Shown one piece after another: positions 46,414 through 54,324 of a stretch of 57,516 bases of DNA (its first letter is position 1; each line of letters opens with the position of its first letter). Origin of the DNA: Microvirga brassicacearum (GTDB taxonomy: Bacteria > Pseudomonadota > Alphaproteobacteria > Rhizobiales > Beijerinckiaceae); NCBI RefSeq assembly GCF_008757455.1, contig NZ_VCMV01000017.1:1-57516 (forward strand). Reading direction: 5' to 3'. A program made the translations under genes and the position numbers. The notes under the pieces are model-generated. The model had not been told where the DNA came from and searched no databases. It was given only the letters and a program-made list of their open reading frames with translations.

Positions 46414-47925
46414 ATGCCCAGAATCCTGATCGCCGAGTGCATGCAGGAAATTTCATCCTTCAATCCGCTGCCTTCTCGATATGAGAATTTCCACATCGAG
46501 CGAGGGGACGAGCTTTATGGGAGACGCGGCCTCAACACGTCCATCGGTGGCGCTCTCGCTGTCTTCGAGGCTCAACCGGACATATCGATCGTCCCCGCCA
46601 TCAGCGCCCACGCGGGAAGTGCCGGTCTGTTGGCGGCGGATGCCTGGCAAAAACTCTCTCGCGAAATCCTCGACGCCGTTCGCGATAGCGTTGACGGCTT
46701 GGATGGAATCTACGTGTCGCTCCACGGCGCCATGGGTGCCGAGGGGGAGCTCGATCCGGAAGGTAATCTCCTGACCGAAATTCGCCGGATGGCAGGGCCG
46801 GATGTTCCGATCGTCGTATCCCTCGATCTTCATGGCATCCTCACCGACAGGATGCTTCGTCAGATCGACGGCCTTGCCATTTACCACACCTATCCGCATG
46901 TGGACTTTGCCGATACAGGGGAACGCGCGGCGCGACTTCTCCTCCAACTGATGCGCGGAGGGATCAAGCCGATCATTGCTCGCGTCGTCATCCCGGCGCT
47001 TGTTCGCGGCGACGAGTTGATTACCCGGACCGGTTGTTACGGCGATCTGATCGGGGAATGCCGCCGGATTGAGCGCGACGGCACGGCGATGGCGGCCGGC
47101 ATCATGATCGGCAATCCATTCACCGACGTGCCCGAGCTCTGCTCGCAGGTTCTGGTCATGACGAACGGTGATGTGGGCGCCGCCGAGAGGGAAGCGACGC
47201 GGATTGCCGAAGAGTTCTGGCCGCAGCGCTTCAGAATGCAGGGAAAGCTGATCAGTCTCGATCGAGCAATCGCGCAAGCAGCCAGCATCGACGGACCGGT
47301 CATCTTCACCGATGCTGCAGACGCGACTTCTTCCGGGGCGACAGGAGATTCGAACGTCATCCTCAGAGCGCTGCGAGACGCCCGGTATGGCAAACGTGTC
47401 CTCGCCCAGATCGTTGATCCTTCGGCGGCCGAGGCGGCGCACAGGGCTGGTGTCGGCGCCATCATCGAGGTCGATCTTGGTGGATATTTCGACAAGCGAC
47501 GCTTTGCCCCCATGCGGGTGCGTGCGAAGGTCCGGCTCCTCTCGGATGGGCAGTCACGACTAGAAACCATGAAGACGCCCCTCGATGCGGGACCCACCGC
47601 AGTGCTGACGTTCGGGAATTTTACAGTCGTCGTCTTCAGCAACTCCATCAGCCTGTTCGATCGAGCGATGTACTACGCGAACGGCCTTAACCCAGTCGAT
47701 TTCGACCTGATCGTGGTCAAGTCGCCGCATACGGAACACCACATGTATGACGGTTGGGTGGCCAAGAACTTCAATGTCGACGCACCGGGGTCCACCTCCG
47801 CGAACCTGAAAAGTCTCGGCCATACGATCTGCGCGAGGCCGATCTATCCGCTGGACGAGGGCGTCACGTTCGAGCCGAACGCCGTCATCTACGATCGTTC
47901 CCTGACAAACCACCAATCGCGGTGA
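46414..47925 (+). CDS. M81 family metallopeptidase (MlrC-like)
   Basis: This 503-residue protein matches the M81/DUF1485 family named after MlrC, which cleaves linearised microcystin in Sphingomonads. Landmarks are ECMQEISSFNP at the N-terminus, VSLHGAMGAEGELDPEG (102-118), the likely zinc ligands Asp138/His140 in SLDLHG and His162 in YPHVD. Most family members are not in microcystin degraders and occur beside peptide importers, as here, so I infer amide or peptide hydrolysis of the imported compound rather than a microcystin function. It follows the ATPase gene by 15 bases. Confidence 0.85.
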   Translation: MPRILIAECMQEISSFNPLPSRYENFHIERGDELYGRRGLNTSIGGALAVFEAQPDISIVPAISAHAGSAGLLAADAWQKLSREILDAVRDSVDGLDGIYVSLHGAMGAEGELDPEGNLLTEIRRMAGPDVPIVVSLDLHGILTDRMLRQIDGLAIYHTYPHVDFADTGERAARLLLQLMRGGIKPIIARVVIPALVRGDELITRTGCYGDLIGECRRIERDGTAMAAGIMIGNPFTDVPELCSQVLVMTNGDVGAAEREATRIAEEFWPQRFRMQGKLISLDRAIAQAASIDGPVIFTDAADATSSGATGDSNVILRALRDARYGKRVLAQIVDPSAAEAAHRAGVGAIIEVDLGGYFDKRRFAPMRVRAKVRLLSDGQSRLETMKTPLDAGPTAVLTFGNFTVVVFSNSISLFDRAMYYANGLNPVDFDLIVVKSPHTEHHMYDGWVAKNFNVDAPGSTSANLKSLGHTICARPIYPLDEGVTFEPNAVIYDRSLTNHQSR

Positions 47926-47930
47926 CCGTT

Positions 47931-49109
47931 ATGAAGATTGAGTCTGTCGATTTCTTCTATCTTTCGATGCCCGAGGTCACCACCGAGGCTGACGGTAGCC
48001 AGGACGCGCTGCTCGTGCGCGTTTCAGCGGGCGGATATGTCGGGTGGGGTGAGTGCGAGGCCTCGCCGCTCACGTCGATTGCCGGTTTCCTCTGCCCGAT
48101 GTCCCACGGAGTATGCCGGCCGGTTCGCGATTCCGTGCTCGGCAAGCCGCTCGATAGCCCGGCCGATATCGCAAGGATCGCCGCCGAGGTTGAGTATAAC
48201 AGCATGGACTTGCTCCAGGCAGCCCACACTTTCTCAGGTGTGGAAATGGCGTTGTGGGACGTTCTCGGAAAGGCAAAGGATACGCCGGTCTGGAGGCTCC
48301 TCGGCTATTCGGCCTCGCATAAAAAGACGCCTTATGCGTCGCAGCTGTTCGGCGCCACGCCGGAAGAGACGCTGAGGGGTGCCCGGAAGGCACGCCGAGA
48401 TAATTTCAGGGCCGTCAAATTCGGATGGGGACCCATCGGGCGCGGCAGCGTGCAGGATGACAAAGACCACCTCCAGGCTGCCCGTGAAGGCCTCGGGCCC
48501 GACGGAATTCTGCTTGTCGATGTCGGCCAAATCTGGGGAGAGGATGTCGCCGCAGCCGAAGCCCGACTGCCAGCCCTCGAGGCCTCGGGTGCGATCTGGC
48601 TCGAGGAGCCTTTTCATGCGAGCGCGCTTGAGGCTTACGGGCAATTGGCCAAGTTGAGCCTCAAGGTGAAAATCGCTGGCGGGGAGGGCGCCCACAACGT
48701 GTCCATGGCACGCCACCTTATCGATTATGGTGGCATTGGTTTCGTTCAGATCGATTGCGGCCGCATCGGCGGAATTGGACCGGCGAAAGCGGTTGCTGAT
48801 TACGCAGTGGAGCGTGGAATTACCTATGTGAACCACACATTCACATCGCACCTCGCTCTGAGCGCCTCGCTTCAGCCATTCGCGGGCCTTGCCGATCACC
48901 GCATCTGCGAATTCCCGTTCGCTCCCAAGGCGCTCGCTCGAGACATCACCGCGAACTTTTTGCAGCGCGATACGATGGGCGAGATCGCAGCCCCTGATGC
49001 GCCTGGTCTCGGGATCGCAATCGACATGAGGGCATTGCAAAAATATCTGGTCGATGTGGAAATCAAAGTTGCGGGCCGCGTGCTCTATGCGACGCCCGAA
49101 CTCGCATAG
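47931..49109 (+). CDS. mandelate racemase/muconate lactonizing enzyme family protein 2
   Basis: The 392-residue enolase-superfamily protein ends the operon. Likely metal ligands are Asp197 (LVDVG), Glu225 (WLEEP) and Glu252 (GGEG), with the dyad Asp275 (QIDCGRIGG) and His302 (VNHTF), and a single lysine Lys163 in RAVKFGWGPIG. This KxGWGPxG block is shared with the enzyme at 37675-38853, so the two are paralogues of one subgroup with probably related but different substrates or stereochemistry. ATG 47931 is used; a GTG at 47922 overlapping the peptidase stop in a GTGA is also possible. Confidence 0.86.
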   Translation: MKIESVDFFYLSMPEVTTEADGSQDALLVRVSAGGYVGWGECEASPLTSIAGFLCPMSHGVCRPVRDSVLGKPLDSPADIARIAAEVEYNSMDLLQAAHTFSGVEMALWDVLGKAKDTPVWRLLGYSASHKKTPYASQLFGATPEETLRGARKARRDNFRAVKFGWGPIGRGSVQDDKDHLQAAREGLGPDGILLVDVGQIWGEDVAAAEARLPALEASGAIWLEEPFHASALEAYGQLAKLSLKVKIAGGEGAHNVSMARHLIDYGGIGFVQIDCGRIGGIGPAKAVADYAVERGITYVNHTFTSHLALSASLQPFAGLADHRICEFPFAPKALARDITANFLQRDTMGEIAAPDAPGLGIAIDMRALQKYLVDVEIKVAGRVLYATPELA

Positions 49110-49278
49110 TTGCATGAAAGAACCCACTCATGATCAGCAAACGTTTTGAAGGCATACGCGCCGGGTTCTATCGCAAACTCGGTTTTTACTTCCCTATGCA
49201 AGCGGGCGGCAAAGACAGGCTGCCGTAGAATCAACGGCTTAGCACTGCTGCCTTACCGCCAAACTGCCGCTGAAAATG
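49110..49278. other. gap with no gene seen after the catabolic operon
   Basis: About 170 bases after the enolase-family gene in which I recognise no gene. A degraded transposase lies next to it, so the operon end may be an old insertion junction. Confidence 0.4.
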
Positions 49279-49399
49279 CCTATACTTCGAGTTTGCGACA
49301 GAGCCACCAGAACTCGACCGTGTCGCCATTGCTGTCGCGCGGGCACAAGTACATCCACCGCCCGCGGACGTTGATGTAAGTTTCATCGACGTGCCATTT
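49279..49399 (-). pseudogene. IS6-family transposase remnant
   Basis: On the minus strand the frame starting at 49399 reads KWHVDETYINVRGRWMYL then a degraded stretch to a stop at 49279-49281. WHVDETY-x-x-V-x-G-R-W is the first catalytic-Asp block of IS6/IS26-type DDE transposases. The N-terminal DNA-binding part and the rest of the catalytic domain are absent or frameshifted, and no terminal inverted repeats are visible. It marks past mobile-element activity at the boundary of the catabolic operon. Confidence 0.75.
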
Positions 49400-49568
49400 C
49401 GGCTGACGGGTCGTTTCCGTCGATTGAACCGTTCAAGAATTTTCAGTGGAATCCCGATGGTGGAATGCACTGACCGTGAGGTCCACGGTAGGAGAGAGAT
49501 TGGGAGGTTCGCAGAAAAGCCGCAATCCAACCTTTGTCTGGCTCACAGCGCCCGGACGAGAAGGAGGC

Positions 49569-49829
49569 GTGGCGACGGGGGCGGGTACGCGGCTTCGTGC
49601 CGTATCAGAACGGAAGTATCCTGATGAAGCTCTTCTCCCCGACGATGTCGAGCCCCACCACCCTTCGGCGTTGAGGGACGGCCCATCGCCTCCACTCAGC
49701 GTCCTCATTCTTGCGAGGATCAAACAGGGATTGAGAGCCGCCTATCAGGACACGGTCTACGAACCTTTTCCAGTTCGGCTCGCCGATCTTGTCGAGCGAC
49801 TTGGACGGCGAGAGCGAGGCCGCGAATAG
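49569..49829 (+). CDS. NepR-like anti-sigma factor ORF (orphan)
   Basis: The C-terminal part reads ARIKQGLRAAYQDTVYEP then FPVRLADLVERLG, which fits the NepR pattern I-x3-L-R-x2-Y-x5-E-x-x-P-x-R-L-x2-L-x2-L. NepR is the anti-sigma factor that holds the alphaproteobacterial stress sigma factor EcfG and is released by phosphorylated PhyR. Neither ecfG nor phyR is adjacent, so this is an orphan copy. The start is uncertain: the frame is open from 49446; GTG 49569 lies almost on top of a strong AAGGAGG, TTG 49671 is another option. The unconserved N-terminus may be degraded. Confidence 0.5.
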   Translation: MATGAGTRLRAVSERKYPDEALLPDDVEPHHPSALRDGPSPPLSVLILARIKQGLRAAYQDTVYEPFPVRLADLVERLGRRERGRE

Positions 49830-50050
49830 ACATCTTGGCTGACGGAATGCTGCTTATTCCGTCGGTCTGCATGAGAATTCGAGATGAGTAACGCTTCGAG
49901 GTGGTCAAGTGAGTGCGACCAGTTATGAACAAACGCCCCCCTGAATAACCCAACAATTGTGAACTCTGACGAGACAGTATTTTCTGCCAGGGTGACTTGA
50001 GGGGACCGGGACCTACAGCGCGACTTCCTTTTTGGGAAATGTGTGATGTG

Positions 50051-50563
50051 ATGCTCCACGCCCTCTTATCCCTGCGCTTGGTCACCCTCATTGCGGCACT
50101 CGGTGCTGCCGTCGGTGCCATCCTGATGTTCGCAGAGGGCTGTGCAAAGCTTGCGCACGCGGTGGCCTTGATCCTCTTTTCCAACGAGGCAGGCGAATTG
50201 TCGGTCATTGCCTCAGTCATGCAAGCGACCGATGCGTTCCTGTTTGGGCTTGTGCTGATTGTCTTTGCTTACGCGATCACGTTCGGCTTTGCCTTCGATC
50301 TTCCAAAGGCTGTTCAGACGACGTTGCCTCGCTGGATGCGCGTTGAGGGGATCAACGAATTCAAGTTCACCCTGATCCAGGTCATTCTCGTCTACTTGGT
50401 CGTGGATTTCACAACTGACGTGGTGGAGGCCGAAACGCGCATTTCCTGGGATATGCTAGTGAAGCCGGTCGCCATTCTCTTCATCGCTGGAGCGCTGCGC
50501 CTCCTCGGGGATGGCCGCCCCGGAGGTCATACCCGTCCACCTGGGTCAGCTATAGACAATTAA
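50051..50563 (+). CDS. UPF0114 (YqhA) family membrane protein
   Basis: The protein is about 170 residues with four hydrophobic helices (residues 5-28, 50-75, 100-122 and 132-150). The block FAFDLPKAVQTTLPRWMRVEGINEFKF with the conserved W-[ML]-x-[VI]-x-x-[IL]-[ND]-[DE]-[FL]-K matches the UPF0114/YqhA family of inner-membrane proteins, role unknown. A start at ATG 50039 gives four more residues; no strong ribosome binding site discriminates. About 220 bases separate it from the NepR-like ORF. Confidence 0.78.
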   Translation: MLHALLSLRLVTLIAALGAAVGAILMFAEGCAKLAHAVALILFSNEAGELSVIASVMQATDAFLFGLVLIVFAYAITFGFAFDLPKAVQTTLPRWMRVEGINEFKFTLIQVILVYLVVDFTTDVVEAETRISWDMLVKPVAILFIAGALRLLGDGRPGGHTRPPGSAIDN

Positions 50564-50637
50564 CTGCCCCTGCGAAGGCGATTCTGCGGCTCCACGGCTT
50601 ATGGAGGCGATGTCCTGTGACCGGCAGGAGCCAACAC

Positions 50638-51348
50638 TCAGCGGTGGCGGCGCAAGAGCGTTTCCTTGGCCTGGTTCACCCGTGCGGCCAGATACGTCGA
50701 TCCCCCTTGATCGGGATGAAGTTTCTTCATGAGCGTTCGATGGGCTTGTTTGATCTCAACCAGATTTGCGCCCGGCTGAAGGCCCAGGACCTGATAGGCC
50801 TCCTCCTCGCTCATCGCGCCGGAGGAAAATCGGTCTCCCGACTGCGACTCGGCCTTCTCGCCAGCGGTTTCGCGCCATTGGGGAAACCGGCGGTCGAGAT
50901 AGGCAGCGAGGAGACGGAGGCCGTCCGGGTCTTCGGTCCTGCATTCCAGCAAAAGTTTCCGCAAGCTCTCCTCATCGAGCGCATTGAGCCGCTGCCCCGA
51001 GAATGTGCCCGCGAGCACCAGGCCATCCATCTCACCTGTGTCGTGATCGAGTTCCATTTCGAGCCTCGACGAACGGACGCGTGAGACCCGTCCGGCGGTT
51101 GTTTGCGTCCTGCTCCAAAGACCGCCAAGCCCGAAGCTGTTCCACCCAAGAAGCCAGGCGCCAAGGCTTCCGAGCACGAGCGCGATGTCGATCCGTCCCC
51201 GCAGACCCATGAATGCCGCCGAGCCGAGCGCCAGGGCAGCGCCCGTCAGCCGGAGGGTCTTGGCCATGGCGGCCGGACTGGCTTGTGCAAAGGCTGTCAA
51301 CAGCCACCAGAGAAATGCCAGCGCCGCGATGCCATACAGCAGGCTCAT
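50638..51348 (-). CDS. membrane-anchored DnaJ domain protein
   Basis: This 236-residue protein has an N-terminal membrane region with two to three helices (5-20, 33-52, 55-70) and a C-terminal J-domain of about 60 residues containing the HPD motif (KKLHPDQGG) that stimulates Hsp70 ATPase. The layout is Tim14/DjlA-like: a membrane-tethered co-chaperone recruiting DnaK to the inner membrane. It starts four bases after the VWA gene stop, so the two are co-transcribed and probably act together. Confidence 0.85.
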   Translation of the reverse strand: MSLLYGIAALAFLWWLLTAFAQASPAAMAKTLRLTGAALALGSAAFMGLRGRIDIALVLGSLGAWLLGWNSFGLGGLWSRTQTTAGRVSRVRSSRLEMELDHDTGEMDGLVLAGTFSGQRLNALDEESLRKLLLECRTEDPDGLRLLAAYLDRRFPQWRETAGEKAESQSGDRFSSGAMSEEEAYQVLGLQPGANLVEIKQAHRTLMKKLHPDQGGSTYLAARVNQAKETLLRRHR

Positions 51349-51352
51349 GGCT

Positions 51353-52066
51353 TTACCGCTTCATGGCGGTCAAGAGCCCCCGAGCCTGTTCGCTGGCGGA
51401 GGCGATCCGGTTCAGGCCCTCGAAGCCGCTGGCCGCATAGGTGGCCGCTGCGCGCAAGAGCCCGGTGAGAGCGTTCGGCGCGTTGAGGTCAAACCGGGCA
51501 TACGCTCCGCCCGTCAGGCGGGCCAACTCTTGAAAGGCGATGGCTGCCTCTCGATTGTGACCCTCGTGAAACATGAATGCTTTGACCCCCAGGAGACCGA
51601 GTTCACCCGCGATCGTACAGAGATCGTCGATGGACTCTTCCATCGCGTCGCCGACATAGACGAGCACCTTGAGTGGCGACCTCTTGGCCTCGTTTCGGAC
51701 GTGACGGAGAACGCGCCCGATCTGAGTCTGGCCGCCTCGGCATTCGATCGTCGTCATGAGGTCCGTCAGGGTTCGCGGGTCTGCAACCCAGCGTGAGGAA
51801 CGGCATTCGTTGAAGCCCCGGAAATAGACGAGCTGCACCTGGAGCCCGCCGGCATGACTGGTCGCCGCGAACATTTCGCCTTGAACGCGGCAGGCGAGAT
51901 CCCAGGTGGGCTGCCGGCTCATGGTCGCGTCGAGGGCAAAGGCGAGCCGCGATCGCGGACCGCCGCTCTGCGAGGGGCCAATCTGCTTCGCCGTGGCCAG
52001 GAACGAATCGATCGCAGAGCCGGGAGCGCTGGTCGGGGATGATCGCTCGACCTTCTTTTCAGTCAT
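51353..52066 (-). CDS. VWA domain-containing protein
   Basis: The 237-residue cytoplasmic protein has a von Willebrand factor A fold: LAFALDATMSR contains the MIDAS motif D-x-T-x-S, and VLVYVGDAMEESIDDL holds the later metal-site Asp. ECRGGQTQIGRVLRH supplies the MIDAS Thr position. VWA domains with intact MIDAS bind partner proteins through a divalent metal. ATG 52066 has GGAGG upstream; the frame is open to 52192. It heads the VWA-DnaJ pair. Confidence 0.82.
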   Translation of the reverse strand: MTEKKVERSSPTSAPGSAIDSFLATAKQIGPSQSGGPRSRLAFALDATMSRQPTWDLACRVQGEMFAATSHAGGLQVQLVYFRGFNECRSSRWVADPRTLTDLMTTIECRGGQTQIGRVLRHVRNEAKRSPLKVLVYVGDAMEESIDDLCTIAGELGLLGVKAFMFHEGHNREAAIAFQELARLTGGAYARFDLNAPNALTGLLRAAATYAASGFEGLNRIASASEQARGLLTAMKR

Positions 52067-52395
52067 GATGCCTCCCCTCCTCATTTGACGATGTGGGCAC
52101 CGGGAGAAGGCTTGTAAATGCCGTGACTGGCAAACCATCAGATGACCAGCCTGATGAACGCCCAGGAGGGTGCATTTTGCCATTACGATCATCGGCGTAG
52201 TCTCGCATCCTTCAAGCGCATATGCTTGAGCGGGTGCTTCCCTGGAGTTCGGATGTCAGGTCGTGCGATCCACATCAAGCTCGACGGGAGGATCTACGCC
52301 GGGACCTCGTGTCGCTCGCTCACCAGCTCCTTCAAGAACCTGTCCTGGAGGAGACGTCCCGCAAAGTTCGAACGCTCTGAGGAAAGGGTGCCGCG
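52067..52395. other. divergent intergenic region, no gene seen
   Basis: About 330 bases between the divergent VWA and histidine phosphatase genes. Overlapping open frames exist but without motifs or initiation signals. It must contain both promoters; I cannot place them confidently. Confidence 0.4.
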
Positions 52396-52968
52396 ATGTG
52401 GCGATATCTCCTCTGCACCATTCTCGGCCTCCTAGCATCGGCGGCCACGGTCGCTCCTACGACTGCCGACGAGGCCGCGGCATGGGCAGCCCTGCGCGAG
52501 GGTGGCCACGTCGCTCTCATGCGGCATGCCGAAGCGCCGGGGGGCGCCGGAGATCCGCCCGGTTTCCGGCTCGATGATTGCTCGACCCAGCGCAACCTGA
52601 GCGCCAAAGGCCGCGGCGACGCGAAGACCATGGGGGAGAAATTCAGGGCCGCAGGGGTGGCCGTCGGCAAACTCCTCAGTTCGCCCTGGTGCCGCTGTGT
52701 CGACACCGCCCGGCTGATCAGTGTGGGCCCTGTTGAGATCGCACCGACCTTTGCAAACGCGTATGTCCTGGCCGACCAGCGAAGCGTCCTGGCGGCAGGG
52801 GCAAAGGCAGTCGTGACCAGCTGGGAAGGACCCAAAACGCTCCTGGTCGTGACCCACGGTGCCAACATCCAGGCCCTCGTCGGGCGGAACCCGGAATCCG
52901 GCGAGGTTGTCGTGGTGGCCGTCGAGGGTGAAACCATTCGGGAGATCGGCCGCATACCCGCTCCCTGA
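52396..52968 (+). CDS. exported histidine phosphatase family protein
   Basis: The 190-residue protein has a signal peptide (cut near residue 24) and the phosphoglycerate mutase-like core: LMRHAEAPG with the RHG-type catalytic His, SSPWCRCVDTA with the second Arg, and VVTHGANIQ with the second His. The short domain resembles SixA-type phosphatases, but export points to a periplasmic substrate. It is divergent from the VWA gene and convergent with the dienelactone hydrolase gene. Confidence 0.85.
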   Translation: MWRYLLCTILGLLASAATVAPTTADEAAAWAALREGGHVALMRHAEAPGGAGDPPGFRLDDCSTQRNLSAKGRGDAKTMGEKFRAAGVAVGKLLSSPWCRCVDTARLISVGPVEIAPTFANAYVLADQRSVLAAGAKAVVTSWEGPKTLLVVTHGANIQALVGRNPESGEVVVVAVEGETIREIGRIPAP

Positions 52969-53005
52969 ACCTTTGAGAAGGGGCCCCGACCGTTGCTGAC
53001 AGCCG

Positions 53006-53800
53006 CTACTTATGGAGGTTGGCGGCAAAGAACTTCAAAGCCTCCGCCTTCGCTTCGCGATCAACCTGCGCGTCGTACCGGAGCGGCAGGTTGAATTTCT
53101 GGCCGAGTTCCGTGGCTTCGGGGTTGGTGAAGGCGTGCACCGCGCCGGGGTACTCGATGACCCGGTAATCCGCCTTCGCCGCGTCGAAGTCCTTCCTGAG
53201 CACTTCGTATTCCTCGCGCTTCACGAACGGATCGGCCGCGCCGTTCAGCACCAGAATCTTTGCCTTGACGGTTCCCTGCGTCGGCGCGGGGGTGTTGAGA
53301 CCGAGCGAGGCGTGGAAGCCCGCGACCGCGGCGAGGTCGGTGCCGGCGCGCGCCATGTTCAGTACGACCGCGCCCCCGAAGCAGTAGCCGACCGCGCCGA
53401 CCCGCGTCGGGTCGACCGAGGCATGTCGCGCAAGTTCGGTCTGCGCCGCGTTGAAGCGCGCCTCCATCACCTTCGGATCCTTCATTACTAAACCCGAGAG
53501 GGCGCTCGCGTCCGCCGGGTTGTCGGCGGTCTTGGCGTCGCCGTACATGTCGGCGATGAAGGCGGTGTAGCCCTGCTGCGCGAATTTCTGCGCCTCGTTG
53601 TGGATGTGCTCCGTGATGCCCCACCACTCGTGCACCATGACGATTCCGGGGCGCTTGCCCTGAACCGCGTCGTCGTAGACAACGAAGCCCTTCATTGTGA
53701 TGTCGCCGGCTTCATAGGTGACGGGCTCCTCCTTAACCGCCGCGTGCGCATTTGCGGCCAGCGCCATGGCGCAGAGCGCCGCTGCCATCATCGTTCGCAT
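53006..53800 (-). CDS. exported dienelactone hydrolase family protein
   Basis: The 264-residue alpha/beta hydrolase has a signal peptide (cut after AANAHA). Catalytic landmarks are VGYCFGGAV with the nucleophile Cys of DLH-type enzymes, the Asp in NGAADPFVK and the His in GAVHAFTNP. Dienelactone hydrolases open lactone rings in chlorocatechol breakdown, but exported paralogues of this kind occur widely with unknown substrates. The start at ATG 53800 has AGGAG upstream, giving the signal peptide; the frame stays open to 53998. Confidence 0.88.
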   Translation of the reverse strand: MRTMMAAALCAMALAANAHAAVKEEPVTYEAGDITMKGFVVYDDAVQGKRPGIVMVHEWWGITEHIHNEAQKFAQQGYTAFIADMYGDAKTADNPADASALSGLVMKDPKVMEARFNAAQTELARHASVDPTRVGAVGYCFGGAVVLNMARAGTDLAAVAGFHASLGLNTPAPTQGTVKAKILVLNGAADPFVKREEYEVLRKDFDAAKADYRVIEYPGAVHAFTNPEATELGQKFNLPLRYDAQVDREAKAEALKFFAANLHK

Positions 53801-54324
53801 GAGGGTCTCCTGTGGGTTCCGGGAGACGGAGACCGAGACGCATGCACGGGCCGTAGCCTCCATCCTGCGGTGATTTTGCTCCTTTCTGAGCCTCATGACC
53901 ATCGTTGACCGCTTGCGTAGACAAAAAGGTGCGGTGAAAGACAGGTGAGCAGCAGGGAAGGGGACGCTCGAGACGGTGTCGAGCCTCTGCCGAGGCATGT
54001 GATGCGGGGTCCTTGGTGAGCCGCTCGGCGCGCTCAGCCGCCTGCTTGCGCCGCGCGTCTGCGATGTGAGCCGCGACGGCTTTCGAGACTTCGCGGCGAC
54101 CAGCGAGCTTTAGAGCCCATCCCGCCACTTCAGGGGCACCCTGAAGGAGCCGTTGTCCGCCGGACAGACCCGTTTCGCAACCCCTCGGGTGGATCCGGAG
54201 CCGATTTTCCCTTCGCGTCCTCTTCGTTCAAACAGTGTCGCGCAGCAAGCGCCCTTATAATCCTGTCCCCTTACTGCTTCTAGTGCCGCCGCGAGGCCGG
54301 CTGGCACCGACCAGAGGTCACACC
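53801..54324. other. intergenic region upstream of the RTX-type gene
   Basis: No gene is recognised in these 524 bases. A short minus-strand frame ending in a helical Arg/Ala-rich segment (near 54000-54128) has no family match. A TATAAT at 54256-54261 is a possible -10 box for the RTX-type gene, with only weak -35 candidates. Confidence 0.45.

Noticed and set aside
46414..47925. Microcystin degradation by the MlrC-like peptidase
   Set aside because: No mlrA, mlrB or mlrD homologue is present, and M81 proteins occur widely beside unrelated peptide importers.
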